Notes: generated from the letters alone by a model not told the origin. 64,000 nt of DNA from Kappaphycus alvarezii (GCA_002205965.3 NADL03000512.1:1736001-1800000); one strand, 5' to 3'; positions 50,745 to 60,901 are shown, numbered from the stretch's first letter. Numbers and translations are program-made.

Positions 50745-52540
50745 CACAGAAGGTATAAGTATGAGCGGCGGAACTTTACAGAGGCTTGACAATCGTCAGA
50801 AGCACCAAAAGGGGCATCGAAAACTTCAATAGAAGCATTAGTGCGTTTGTAGCAGGAAACAGGAGAAGTAAAGGTCGAGAAGAGGGGACAAGACGGCATT
50901 AACCAGGCAGAACTCTTAGAACTGTTCAATGGGAAATCAGTTGAAAGACCTCGATCGTGGATGAACGCAAGGACGTGACGTGTCACAGATCAGAGCACAG
51001 TAAAGTTGCCGTATCACGCGTTCAGACGAATGGTCGGAAAGCGTCATTGAAAGTCCATGACAAGCGGAGGCAAGGCGAGGCAAAAGAATAACGTAGACTA
51101 CGGGCCGCCCTGTTGTGTTCTCGTAAGGCTTTCAATGAGGACGGTCCCAACGAGGAGGAGTTGGGGGGGCACTATAGACAAATTGGACAAAGCGAGCGAT
51201 CTCCGGAACATGCGTGGTGGTTTAGTCCAAGATGGTTTGCCGTGCAGCGCAGCTAAACGCGTTTGTAGTATCGATCTGGAGTAGACAGTTGTCTCCGTTA
51301 CGGAAAGGTAGGTAGCGAGTTGAATAGACAATGGGCTCAGTGCCGTATGGAACGAAGACAGCCAGTTGATGAGGGAGGGAGTAGGGGGAAACTGGGAAGA
51401 GGTGGATAGGCGTCGCATAATGAGCCAAGAAATGTAGTGGCGGAAGTTAATGCCTATCCCAATAGGTCGCAGGCTGCGTTTGATTTCGGGAGAACCAACG
51501 GCGTAGTGCAGCCGAATCAATACCGCCAAGAAGTCGGCAGGCGACTATCGACTGCAGCGTTAACGAAGATGATGGGCTCAGAGATGGCGGAACGAGCGGG
51601 TGAGTACCGACGGGTTCGTGACAAAGGACGGAAAAATGATGGGGCAGAAACCATCTGGGCCCGGAGCACAGTGGTTGGGAGAAAGCGAAGCTGGCGTCGG
51701 ATTTCAGCCCCAGTGAACACAAAGGGGGGGACAAATGGAATAGTAGGAGGAGGGTAGAATGCATGGAGGCAAGCCTTGTTAGTTTTGGTAGTGGGGACAG
51801 GGGAGGAAGTCGAGCAAGGCTCGGAAGCGGCCTTCTGTAAAGGAACCTGGTAGACGAGTTTCCGACAACGAGATAAAGCATCCAGAGATGGACGGGAGAT
51901 AGCAGAAGGGCGGGAACCGATCGCTTCGAGGGCCTCCAAGCATAATTGATACCGTTTGCCCTCAGGAGCAAGTTTGATGCGGCGACAAACAAGGCGGTGT
52001 ACGGAAGCACGGTCTCGATTTCTGGGCTCGACGGCCGTGGCGACGAGGCACAATTTTTGCAACAACGAAAATGCTAGAAAGGCATTCACGTTGTCTCAGG
52101 ACAGAAGAAGCGATAAATTACCTGCGAAATAGATTAAAGTAGAGAGCATGAAGATCAGGTCGAAGAGAATTGGGAAATACGGCATTGAAAGGATGGGTAG
52201 GCGGGATACTGTATGATGACCAGGAACCGAAATATGAGGAGAGATAGGTTCCGAACTTAAGACGAATTAGGCATGTCGGAAACTGAAACGGGCATGTGCT
52301 CGAGAACACCGTACTGGTTGGATGTGGAAGGATGTGAAGGAGTGGGTATGGAAGAAGAGGATGCAGCAACATGGGATGGAAGAGGCGTACCGTTCCCACG
52401 ATGAACTACTTCCGCCAAGCCGACTGCGTTTCGTTGAGGCGGTTGAAGCACAGTGCGACGCCGTTTCTAGATGCCTCCGGAGGCCGGGGCGGCAGGCAGG
52501 GGCGTCAGTGGTTCTGCACCGGGAGATCCAGGGACTTGGT
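50745..52540 (-). pseudogene. Reverse transcriptase region of an RT-RLE retroelement
   Basis: Frames on the minus strand read LRPIGIGINFRHYISWLIM (RT motif 1 type), QLAVFVPYGTEPIVYSTR, then LLQIDTTNAFSCAARQ (motif A with catalytic Asp), LIESLTRTQQGGP (motif B) and GLSTDFPLNSSKSSAW with IEVFDAPFGASDDC (thumb). This matches the RT of retroelements whose C-terminus carries the zinc and endonuclease blocks seen elsewhere in the window. The upstream part (DALSRCRKLVYQVPLQK) is the pre-RT domain. Frameshifts occur at about 51100, 51250 and 51520. The F/YxDD box is not recoverable in frame. Acidic-gene tails abut both sides. Confidence 0.75.
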
Positions 52541-52713
52541 ATAGCTTTTGATAGGGGTAAATCGGCGGGGGAAGAGATCCTCAGAACCAATTACCATGAG
52601 AAGGAGGTGTTGCGAGCGACAAAAGTGCTACCGTGGTATTGTTTAACGAACAAAAGGGGGTGTATATAGAAGAGAGTTGAGGAAGCTACAAGCAAGTATA
52701 AAAGGGGCAGGGT

Positions 52714-53001
52714 CTACCACCGACGCTCTGCGACCAGCGTAAGATAACGTTTTCTTGGGTCTGAAGTTGACTCGCAACTTCCTGCTACTCGGGACTTGGA
52801 TTGAAGTTGTCTGCGAACTTGCTTGACCTCTCTATGAGAAAGCAGTTTACTCAGCTTATATAGACTTTTGGCTACCCCTAAAGTCCGAACAAAACTACAG
52901 AAGATACCAAAAAATGCATAAAAATACTTTGTGTGGATGACATACTCTAAACAAAAGATACTTAAGAAAATAACAATCAATGAGGTCCTCTTATTTCCCA
53001 T
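52714..53001 (-). CDS. Possible second reading frame in tail of copy B
   Basis: A 95-residue frame (MGNKRTSLIVIFLSIFCLEY...) is equivalent to that of copy A at 5199-5474, with the same hydrophobic start and KSLYKLSKLL and RRQLQSKSR segments. Its end differs after hairpin 2. The same caution applies as for copy A. Confidence 0.25.
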   Translation of the reverse strand: MGNKRTSLIVIFLSIFCLEYVIHTKYFYAFFGIFCSFVRTLGVAKSLYKLSKLLSHREVKQVRRQLQSKSRVAGSCESTSDPRKRYLTLVAERRW

Positions 53002-53087
53002 TCTCTAAATCAGATCCAAACAACTCCTCTAAAATATCCATGCTGTCCAAGCAGTCCCACAAATATCTGCAAATGGCTCACAGCTCT

Positions 53088-53528
53088 CTATTCCCCCTGG
53101 GAGATATCTAGACTACTAAAGATATCTCCATCCGGTTCCATCGTGGGCAAAACTTGATCCACATTCTCCATTCCAGGCCCCACCAGTCCAACACTTTCCA
53201 TGCTCCCTGTTCCCTCATCCTCATCCTCCTCTTCCTCCTCCTCATCCTCCCCATCCCCCTCCCGAGCCTCGTACACTAGCTCAGGGGCTAACCATTCCTC
53301 GAAGGATTTTCCCCTCTCCTTCTCGACTTTCTCAGTCTCATCCTCACTTACCTTCCTCACTTCTTCTCCAATGAAGAGGCGGCGAACGAACTCGATGATT
53401 TGCTTCTTTGTTTGCCGCCGGATGTAGTCTTCGGCATCGGTTGGCCCGTAAGCGGCGAGACGAAGGCCATTGATGGGACGGGAAGGGCGGTTTTTGGAAA
53501 TAGGGACAGAGGGGCGAAGTTTGTTCAT
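53088..53528 (-). pseudogene. Acidic gene, copy B (C-terminus frameshifted)
   Basis: The start at 53528 gives MNKLRPSVPISKNRPSRP, then AAYGPTDAEDYIRRQ and IIEFVRRLFIGEE, closely matching copy A. An acidic middle (GEDEEEEEEDEDEGTG) follows, then SVGLVGPGMENVDQVL and SSLDISQGE before a premature stop. Compared with copy A, two bases are missing near 53093 (CCCCCTGGG versus CCCTCCTGGG) and one near 53058. The C-terminal FADIC..MDIL block is therefore present in DNA at 53003-53087 but out of frame. The N-terminal two thirds would still be made. Copies A and B are the closest pair. Confidence 0.6.
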
Positions 53529-53636
53529 TCTGGTAGAAGTTGGGGAATGGAGGCAATGTAGTGTGTTTTGGGTGTTTGGGGGGGGAGGGTTGATGAGTAA
53601 AATGATCGAGCGCATTTGAAACTTAGAATAGAGGGG

Positions 53637-53644
53637 TTTAAATA
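53637..53644 (-). promoter_or_regulatory. TATA-like box upstream of acidic gene B
   Basis: TATTTAAA lies 109 bp before the ATG at 53528, nearly the same distance as in copy A. Confidence 0.5.
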
Positions 53645-53895
53645 GGCTCCCGGGGCAGGTTCTATAGATTAGCAATAGGTAAAATAAATCTGCAAGGGAT
53701 TTTGCAGTAGTGCATTTGCGCCCTTCTTCTCAAAAAGGCGAATTTGGAGGAGGAGGTAAGCTAAAAGGGAAAAGGAACTTGATTCAGGGTCGATTCAGAG
53801 GTTTAATACAGTATAAAAATATCTAGATAAAATGGAAGCAAATTTAGAAATGACGGTGGGAGAAGTTAGAGGCGGGATCATTGTTGGTTGCTGGA

Positions 53896-53984
53896 TTACA
53901 CGAAGGGAGGACCGTTTCCTGTATTACATGAAGGGAGGACCATTTCCTGTATTACATGAGGGGAGGACCATTTTTTGTATTACA
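53896..53984. repeat. 28-bp tandem repeat, three units plus 5 bp
   Basis: Units of the form TTACATGAAGGGAGGACC plus ATTTCCTGTA at 53896-53923, 53924-53951 and 53952-53979, with few differences. Confidence 0.9.
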
Positions 53985-53989
53985 GCTTG

Positions 53990-54390
53990 TACGCAATAGT
54001 GTTTTCGGTGTCGTGGAGTGTGGTAGAATAAAAGTGAGCTGGATACCAAGTGCAACTGGGGTCTTCTAGACAATCCATTTCTGAGCAGATTACGGGGGAG
54101 ACAGGCATAAGTTACTCGGGAGAGAGGGAGTTCTGGAGGTCAGCAGCGTCAGAGAATTTGAGGAGTGGGATCAGAGGAATGAATAATGGACCAGAAACCC
54201 GAAAAACCGTTGGAAGAGATCGCATACCGGAACTGAGAGGGATCATTAATCCTCAAAGTTGCAAGGACACGAACAAGCAAAAAATAGCTTACGTTTACCA
54301 CCGAGGCCGCCTGTAGCGCTGCGGAATGAACCAGCAAACTTATTGGCAAAGAAGGCATCATCCAGGTTGATGCGGCGGTTGACATTTTAG
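53990..54390. other. Unassigned stretch
   Basis: No recognisable gene. The frame 54050-54316 (+) shows no motif. Confidence 0.4.
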
Positions 54391-54395
54391 AAAGG

Positions 54396-54513
54396 TAGTA
54401 CCTTCCCCATTACTGTGTCGGTATACCCTTTTTGAGTCGATTGTGGTTCTCTGGAAAACCATGGGATAGATCGGATATATCTTCCAAGAGTAAAACACCC
54501 AAACGTTTCCCTC
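54396..54513 (+). repeat. Family C repeat, copy 12 (head truncated)
   Basis: From TAGTACCTTCCCCATTACTG to AACACCCAAACGTTTCCC. The conserved end is intact and the head is missing. Confidence 0.8.
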
Positions 54514-54514
54514 C

Positions 54515-54892
54515 GTTGAAAAATGACGACCAAGCACGGGAAGGCAATGGAGCGATTTTAGGCCGGGCTAAGTACGGACTGCTTGTAGATAGGAAGCGGA
54601 AGAAGCACTATTACCGTGACTGAGGAAGAAAGAGGCAGGAGCGCGGACGGAGCCGGCAGCTAAGGGGAATTACTTCCAAATAACGTGTTAAGAGTTAAGA
54701 TGACGGGGCGGAAATGGGCGTTGTGCTCAAAGAAAGGTTTCAACGCTTGAATACTAGGGGAGTGCTGGGTTTTCGGTGAGAAAAGTAGCACAGATTCGGC
54801 GCAAGAGGTCAACACAACCTTCCAAATCGAAGCAGATGTAACAGTGGAGTCTATTGCACCTTGAAAGAGGTCGACGACCGGATCCTGGGCAG
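54515..54892. other. Unassigned stretch between two family C copies
   Basis: No recognisable gene or repeat. Confidence 0.4.
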
Positions 54893-54893
54893 G

Positions 54894-54960
54894 GGGAAAC
54901 GTTTGGGTGTTTTACTCTTGGAAGATATATACGATCTATCCAGGGGTTTCCAGACAACCT
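54894..54960 (-). repeat. Family C repeat, copy 13 (head truncated)
   Basis: GGGGGAAACGTTTGGGTG to TTTCCAGACAACC. Only the conserved-end third is present. Confidence 0.8.
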
Positions 54961-55207
54961 GGGCAGTGGAGATGCGTTTCTGTGTTGTCATGATCTCATT
55001 ATTTTAACGGAAAATAAAGAATTATAGGCGAGTCTATAAACAATGGTGTACCAGAAAGAGAAGCACCAAAAGAATCAAGTCACAAGCTCAGTCAAGTGCA
55101 TAGAGCTCTACAAGGAAGAAAGATCGAAAGGATAGAGAAGCGCTGGAAGACTGCGCCCTCCGCGGGTGGATAAGGCTGCAAATTTCGGCAGGGGTAAAGA
55201 AATAGGG

Positions 55208-55636
55208 TGTAATAATGTCTCTGTTACACCACTGTGTAATAGAGACTTGTTCGCTGTCGCTATTCCAGTTCTCTTTTACACAGTGGTGTAACAGGGAAAC
55301 TGTATCGTCTTGAATGAATTTAGAAATTTGATTTTCCCTCAATGTTTTTATTTGACGTGGAGCCCCACGTCATCGTTTTTATTTACATAGTTATATTATA
55401 GATAGTACAATTCTATAGTTACACCTCTACTTTCTAGTAAGTTCTACTGAGCTAACAGAGTATAGAATTTCTAGAGTAGAGTTACCGTACTGTCTATAAA
55501 AGGGGGGGCTCATCTGGATTCTTGTGGGAATCCAGGTACACTCCATACACCCTTTGCCCCCAACTGTCTGAAACCCATTACCATCGCCTCTACAGTTTCT
55601 TTAGCAGCGCCCGGCTGCCTCCCTTTCTGTTTCACT
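55208..55636 (+). repeat. 5' LTR of the gypsy chromovirus
   Basis: About 429 bp. It contains a 23-bp-arm hairpin (55223-55292), the palindrome TGACGTGG....CCACGTCA (55353-55372) and a TATA box (55495-55502). Confidence 0.95.
55495..55502 (+). promoter_or_regulatory. TATA box of the gypsy LTR
   Basis: TATAAAAG in the context CTGTCTATAAAAGGGGGG, repeated in the 3' LTR at 61188-61195. It probably drives the genomic transcript of the element. Confidence 0.75.
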
Positions 55637-55647
55637 GGTAGCATCGC
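55636..55647 (+). promoter_or_regulatory. Primer binding site of the gypsy chromovirus
   Basis: TGGTAGCATCGC at the LTR edge. The TGGTAGCA start fits the 3' end of a tRNA ending TGCTACCA, such as some initiator Met tRNAs. The rest does not match the animal or yeast forms I know, so the primer tRNA is not identified. Confidence 0.55.
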
Positions 55648-56437
55648 TTTCGCTGGTTCCGCTGCTTTTTCGCTTTCGTGTTGCTCTAGTTCGAGGTTTT
55701 CCTACACGTGTATTTTTTTGGGTTGTTGATTTTTTGGAAAAATTTTGCTGACAGTTTACTGTAAGCAATATCATATACTGTACTTGTGGGTTGGAGTGCC
55801 AGGTACTCTAAACCCCATTGTTCTACGCAGGTTGCGGTTACTAATTGGATAACTAGGTAACCAGGAACTTGGGGGTGCAGCCTAGTCTGCGTTCTCTAGG
55901 TTATTCTGTTCAGGTAGCGTGCAGGCCTCACGAAGCTGCGTGATCCTTTTCAAAATACTTAGACTGGACAGTTAGGCTTCATAAGTTGCCTTGGTAAAGC
56001 CGTACTTCTGACCAAGTCCCCGTTGGAGGGTCCGCTCACAGTATTCCTATACAATCCATTGCACTCGTTGGCTGTTAGCTAGGTGCACCGACTGGGTCAC
56101 GGGTTCAGATAACGCTTCATAGGTTGACTTGGATGGACTTGGACTAAGGGGTACGTGCTCAGAAAGGGTATTCTTTGGTTATTCGCTAGCTTAGAGTCGG
56201 CTTGAGAGGCTTTCCTATAGGGTAAGGACACCGATTGCGGTCTACATAGTGGACTGGTGGGGATATCCCTAACGGATTGCTGAGTCACATCGGTGTGTAG
56301 GTGTGATTGAAGCTGCTGGTGAGTCACTCTCTTCACGGGTAGGGAGCCAACCCGTCGTCCAGGGACGAATCCCTTCCAGATTTCAACTTCAAGTGCTTGT
56401 ATTCAAGTTTAGGTGTTATTGTAAGGCTTTAAGTGAC
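55637..56437. other. Leader of the gypsy chromovirus
   Basis: About 800 bp between the 5' LTR and the gag start, without a coherent frame. It is the untranslated leader. Confidence 0.6.
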
Positions 56438-57290
56438 ATGTATTTCTTCAAAGCAAATAAGCCTGTGTTGTTCGATGGGACTCGAGATGCGTTAGCAGTT
56501 CGGTCATGGTTGCATTCAGTCGAAAAATACCTGAGACTTATTCAGGGGGCCATGAAGAAGTCATCTGTGCCCAGAATGCTATCGACTTTGCTTCGACATT
56601 CATGACCGGAACTGCCGCAAACTGGTGGTACACAGTTGTGTCCGAGAATGCTTCCTCCTACATGGGAAGCTTTCAAACTCCTGTTTGGGCAGAGTTTGTC
56701 CCCCAGGACAATGTCATCCGAGCTCGCGACAAACTTACCAAGATCCGCCAGAAACGAGTGTGGCTGCGTACCTCTCAGAGTTCAGGAATTTGGTTATCAA
56801 TATTACCGGTATCAGTGAGTCGGAAAAACTGGCGCGGTTCTGTGAAGGTCTCAAACCCCACATTCTGTTGGAGGTTCGTAAAGGAAACCATCCAAGTTTG
56901 AAGCTGCGACTACCATTGCTCTCAACGTTGATGGAGCATTTTATGGTGCAGGTTTCTTCACTGGAGAGGTTTATTTCACGCCAATCGAAATGCCTCAGGT
57001 CCTATGCCGATATAGATTGGAAACTTGGACGTAAAAACGATGGGCAGCGTCAAAAAGACTTGATGGAGAAACGATGCTTTACGTGCCATAAGGTGGGATG
57101 TAGACCTTGGAAACACAGAAAAGGAAACGGGAATAAATGTAACAGGGGTGGTAGTCGCATAGCGGCGAGCAATACACAGGCAGGACACAGTAATGATTTG
57201 AAGGCTTTGACTCGGGAAACTAGTTGGTCCTCCAGACTTGTTGAACACTCTGGTGAGACCAGTAGTGAGTGTGAAAAGATGTCCCAATGA
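56438..57290 (+). pseudogene. gypsy chromovirus gag with unusual zinc knuckle
   Basis: The start at 56438 gives MYFFKANKPVLFDGTRD, then VRSWLHSVEKYLRLI, the usual gag start (KP..F.G....V..WL...E.Y). It continues in a second frame (DFASTFMTGTAANWWYTV) and a third (VAAYLSEFRNLVINI, CEGLKPHILLEVRKG). The end carries CFTCHKVGCRPWKH, spaced CX2CX4CX4H. The usual zinc knuckle is CX2CX4HX4C, so the last two ligands are swapped. A Lys/Arg/Asn-rich tail follows. Gag forms the particle and binds RNA. Two frameshifts interrupt it. Confidence 0.8.
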
Positions 57291-57429
57291 GCAGAGTGAA
57301 ACTGTTGTGGACATCACCGGAGCTAAATTCTCAGAGGACAGTGAAAAGTCGAGAATCTCCGAAGCCGAGCCTAATGGAATCACGTCAAGTCATGATGACA
57401 GCATCCCCACTGATGGCCTATACCAGTGG

Positions 57430-57783
57430 AGCCTTTGTTAGTACTTGAAGGTAGACTGAATGGAATAGCAGTCAAGTACTAAAGGACGATGGATGCAATA
57501 CAAACGTGGTTTCAGCCGAGTTCCTGAAGCGAAATAGGAACTTGTTTGAGATTCGGCGTGAACGAGTCATTGTTTGCCATTCACAGGAGGGAGTCACTGA
57601 GGAAGTATCTGAGATCATTTCCAACGGAACCATTAAGTTAGGCGAACATACATATACTTCTAGTTGGGCTGTGTCCCAAAACAAGTATGATGTTCTGTTG
57701 GGAATGCCGTGGCATGTTGCCCACAATCCACGTGTCGACTATCGGAAACGAATTGTGATGGTGAAAGATGCTTCCATTCAGTG
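57430..57783 (+). pseudogene. gypsy chromovirus retropepsin-like protease
   Basis: The first part reads VLEGRLNGIAVKY and then hits a stop. One frame over it continues KDDGCNTNVVSAEFLKRN and YDVLLGMPWHVAHNPRVDY, the C-terminal hydrophobic motif (LLGxPW..). The active site is DDGCNTN, where D(S/T)GA is standard, so D-D-G replaces it. This form occurs in some chromoviruses as D-x-G-C. About two bases are missing at 57478-57485. Confidence 0.7.
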
Positions 57784-57784
57784 A

Positions 57785-58879
57785 TTGATTCCAATGAAGA
57801 AAACCGTATTGATTGTCCAATTTGGATTGAAGAAATTTAGACGAATGCTGAGGCATGGGGGTGACTTCGAAGTATTTCAGTTTCTTGAAGTTCACAGTAT
57901 GACAGGAGTGACAGATTCAAAGTTTGATGGAAGACTGAGCAGATTACTGGATAATTTCAAAGAGGTCTTTCAGGATGAATTGCCAAGAGGGCTTCCTCCG
58001 ATTCGATCAGTTGATCATGAGATCAAAGTGGAGGAAGGAGCAAAGGCACCTCATCGACCTTTATTCCAGTTGTCTCCATCCGAATTTAGGGCAGCAAAAG
58101 AGTACGTCGAGTCTCTTCTGAGGAAAGGGAAGATCAGGTCCAGTAAATCACCATATGGAGCACCACTTTTCTTTGTGAAAGAAAAGGATGGAAAACTTAG
58201 AGGTGTTGTCAATTATCGCGTTTTAATCGCATCACCAAAAAGAATAATGCTCCACTCCCTCGTTCTGATGAAATGTTCGATCGATTTGGAAATGCGAAAT
58301 TTTTCTCCAAGCTTGATCTGAAAACCGGATTCCATCAGATAAGGGTGAAACCGGAGGACATCGAAAAGACTGCGTTCAATACAAGTATGGGCAATTTGAA
58401 TATCTTGTTATGCCAATGGGACTTTGCAACGCTCCTGCTACGTTCCAAACTTTGATGAACCAGATCTTCTACGATTGCATCGATGTCTTCTTGGTTGTCT
58501 ATATGGATGATCTTCTTATATTCAGTAAGAATGAGGACGAACATTACGAACATCTGGAAATTGTATTAAAGAGACTTAAGGACCACAAGCTGTACACTCT
58601 CCGAGGCAATGCTCTTCCTTTCAGACTGAGCTAGAGTTTTTGGGTTTAATAGTCGGGAAGCACGGCATTCGTGTCAATCCTGAGAAGGTCGAAGTCCTAC
58701 AAACTTGGCCGAAACCTGAATCTCTAACGGAGTTGAGAAGTTTCTTAGGTCTCATTCAGTTTTTCCGTAGGTTCATTCAGAAATTCTCGGCAATTGAGGC
58801 ACCTCTCACAGATCTGACAAAGAAGAGTCGAGGTATTGGGAAATGGGACCAGCAATGTGATAAAACTTTTCAAAGCTAA
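57785..58879 (+). pseudogene. gypsy chromovirus reverse transcriptase
   Basis: Successive frames read IRSVDHEIKVEEGAKAPH, KSPYGAPLFFVKEKDGKLR, FSKLDLKTGFHQIRVKP (motif with catalytic Asp), PMGLCNAPATFQTLMN and VVYMDDLLIFS, with an intact YMDD box. After a stop it reads GLIVGKHGIRVNPEKVE and ELRSFLGLIQFFRRFI for the thumb and connection. All signature blocks of a Ty3/gypsy RT are visible. At least four frameshifts or stops separate them. Confidence 0.9.
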
Positions 58880-58887
58880 AGGAAGCG

Positions 58888-59253
58888 ATGACGTTGGCTC
58901 CAATTTTAGTCGCTCCTAATTGGAACAAGCCATTTAGTGGTCTTGTAGATGCTTCACAGCTTTCTGTCGGTGGAACTCTAACACAGTCGGATGAGAATGG
59001 AAGAGATAGTGTAATTTCTTTCTATTCTAAGAAACTTTCACCAGCTGAGTCGGACTACACCGAAAATGACAGAGAGCTTCTGGCTTTGATTAATTTTCTG
59101 GGAAGATTCAGGTGTTATCTTGAAGGTTCTGAATTTGAGATTTTCACAGACAACCAAGTGCTTAAGAGCTTCTTCACAAAACCGAGACTGAGTCGGAAAG
59201 AAGCAAGTTGGTTGGAACTCTCGGTAACTTCGGAATCTTTCCCATCACACTGA
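58888..59253 (+). pseudogene. gypsy chromovirus RNase H
   Basis: 121 residues with PFSGLVDASQLSVGGTLTQ, ISFYSKKLSPAESDYTEND and ELLALINFLGRFRCYLEG, then FEIFTDNQVLKSFF. This matches gypsy RNase H (V.DAS...G..L.Q, Y...E.ELLA, TDNQ.L), with catalytic Asp, Glu and Asp present. A frameshift joins it to the integrase. Confidence 0.9.
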
Positions 59254-60508
59254 AGCCTGGAATAGTTCACGTCTTGGGAGACGCGTTATCCAGAGTTCCG
59301 CAAGTGACTAGAGGAGACCGTGACATCTCAGTGAATGACGTTGAAATTCCCTACCTTGACGTTGATCAGATCATTCCTCGGTACGATGACGACCAGTTCT
59401 TTGGTCCAGTGGTAAAAGCCACTGAAGGAGAGTGGCCAGATGATATGGTTCAGAAGCAGAAACTTGAAAGAATTCTGCCAATGTTCCGAAAAGATGGTTC
59501 GAGGCTGTTTTACAATGGAAAGTTGTGCATACCAAGAAGGTCAGTTTCGGATATTTTGCAAATCGCTCACGACTCTAAAGTTGGTGGACATTTTAAATTT
59601 GCGAAGACACTGTCCATATTAGATACCTTCCATTGGAAACATAAGAGCAGGGATTTTCGAAAGTATTGTGAAGGATTTCTCACGTGTCAGCAGTATAAGG
59701 ACTCTAATCAAAAAAAGTTGACTGGTCCAATGTCACTGGAATTTCCTGACCGCAGATGGGGTTAATTAGCTACAGATTTCATTGTGAGGTTACCCCTGAC
59801 GAGGGGCGGTCATGATGCGATAACGACTTGGGTTGATCGACTTACTCGTCGAGTCCATTTTCTTAAATCTAAAACATCAGATACTGCTGAGGGCACGACT
59901 CGAGACTTCTTCGCAACATATTCAAGAACCACGGGTTGTCTGATGATGTGACCTCAGATAGGGACAGCAAGTTAATTTCAATGTTTTGGAAGACACTAAT
60001 GAATCTTTGTGGGGTGAAAATCAGAATGTCTACAAGTAGACACCTACAAACAGATGGCGCTTCTGAGATTATGAATAGGGTGATCGAGAACTATCGCCTT
60101 TTCTATTGCTCGTATCATCAGGATGACTGCGATGAACTGCTTCCTTCTGCAGAATTTGCATACAACTCGGATGTGCGCGATGATCTGGGTATGTCACAAT
60201 TTGAGCTGGACTTGGGATGGACACCTAAATCGCCATTGGACTTCTTGGCTAGCAGCAGCATACCTCTTCAAAGCTTGGACGACTTTCGTGCCAAGCTCAA
60301 GGTTTCTCATGAGGATGCACAATTTGCCTACAAAGTGGCAAAAGCTCGGAAAGCTGCATATGCTTTAAGGAGATACAAGGTTCCAGATTACAAAGTCGGT
60401 TCAAAGCTTTGGATCAATCGCTCGTTGTTTACAGATGTTATTCTAGGTCTCAGGATTCTGAAAAGCTTGTTGCCCGTAGATATGGTCCATTCGTGGTTAA
60501 GGAGCTAA
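59208..60508 (+). pseudogene. gypsy chromovirus integrase
   Basis: The frame 59208-59765 ends the RNase H (GIVHVLGDALSRVPQ) and contains the zinc domain (ISDILQIAHDSKVGGHFKF-like block at residues 120-140, KYCEGFLTCQQYK). The core continues across frames: a first Asp in LATDFIV, a second in SDRDSKLISMFWKTL, and the Glu in TDGASEIMNRVIENY. HLQTDGASE is a normal gypsy signature. PSAEFAYNSDVRDDLGMS follows. It would insert the element DNA. Stops at about 59765 and 59935 interrupt it. Confidence 0.85.
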
Positions 60509-60649
60509 TTGGTAAGAATGCTGTTCGACTGGATCTCCCTGCTCATTTTAAATCCATCCAGTCATTCATATCATTCACACCAAACCACATTTGGAGCAGC
60601 CCAATGACATTTCTTTAAATATTCCTCCTGCAACTGCACCGCTTGAGCT

Positions 60650-60869
60650 GCCTGATGGACCAGAACCGTAAGTTGAGGTTATTTTGGATCACAAAAAGGT
60701 TGGACGCGGTTTCAAGTTCTTAGTTCTGATGCGTGGTGTGCCACGTCATGAGGCGGAGTGGCAACCAACAAAGGACTTCGTTGATGTTACGGAAGATGGA
60801 TCTGCTGTAGTAACGGAAGCTTTCCAAGAGTATATTCGGAAACATAATATACTCCCGCAATATCATTGA
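60650..60869 (+). pseudogene. Chromodomain-like C-terminus of the gypsy chromovirus
   Basis: The reading contains VILDHKKVGRGFKFLV, RGVPRHEAEWQPTKDFVD and an acidic end. This matches the chromodomain fused to integrase in chromoviruses (V..IL.HR....Y.Y.VKW.G....E.TWEP). The usual aromatic cage residues appear partly as Phe. It guides insertion to heterochromatin. A stop and frameshift near 60618-60670 separate it from the integrase. Confidence 0.7.
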
Positions 60870-60886
60870 CGAAGACGTCAATAGTC

Positions 60887-60901
60887 CGGGGGAGAGAATA
60901 G
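60887..60901 (+). promoter_or_regulatory. Polypurine tract of the gypsy chromovirus
   Basis: A purine-rich stretch (GGGGGAGAGAATAG) directly before the 3' LTR, the expected origin of plus-strand DNA synthesis. Confidence 0.75.

Larger units (their letters stand above)
52549..53690 (-). mobile_element. Acidic-gene element, copy B
   Basis: Contains, in element order on the minus strand: TATTTAAA at 53637-53644, the acidic gene, TATATAAG (about 52855), hairpins (52763-52781 and decayed 52804-52820) and the 3' end CGATTTACCCCTATCA next to 52549. The 5' boundary is not defined. It abuts the RT pseudogene. Confidence 0.6.

Noticed and set aside
49491-53690. Copies C and B as long terminal inverted repeats of one large transposon enclosing the RT
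   Set aside because: The two units are too diverged from each other, much more than A and B, to be ends of one recent element. Independent insertions are likelier.
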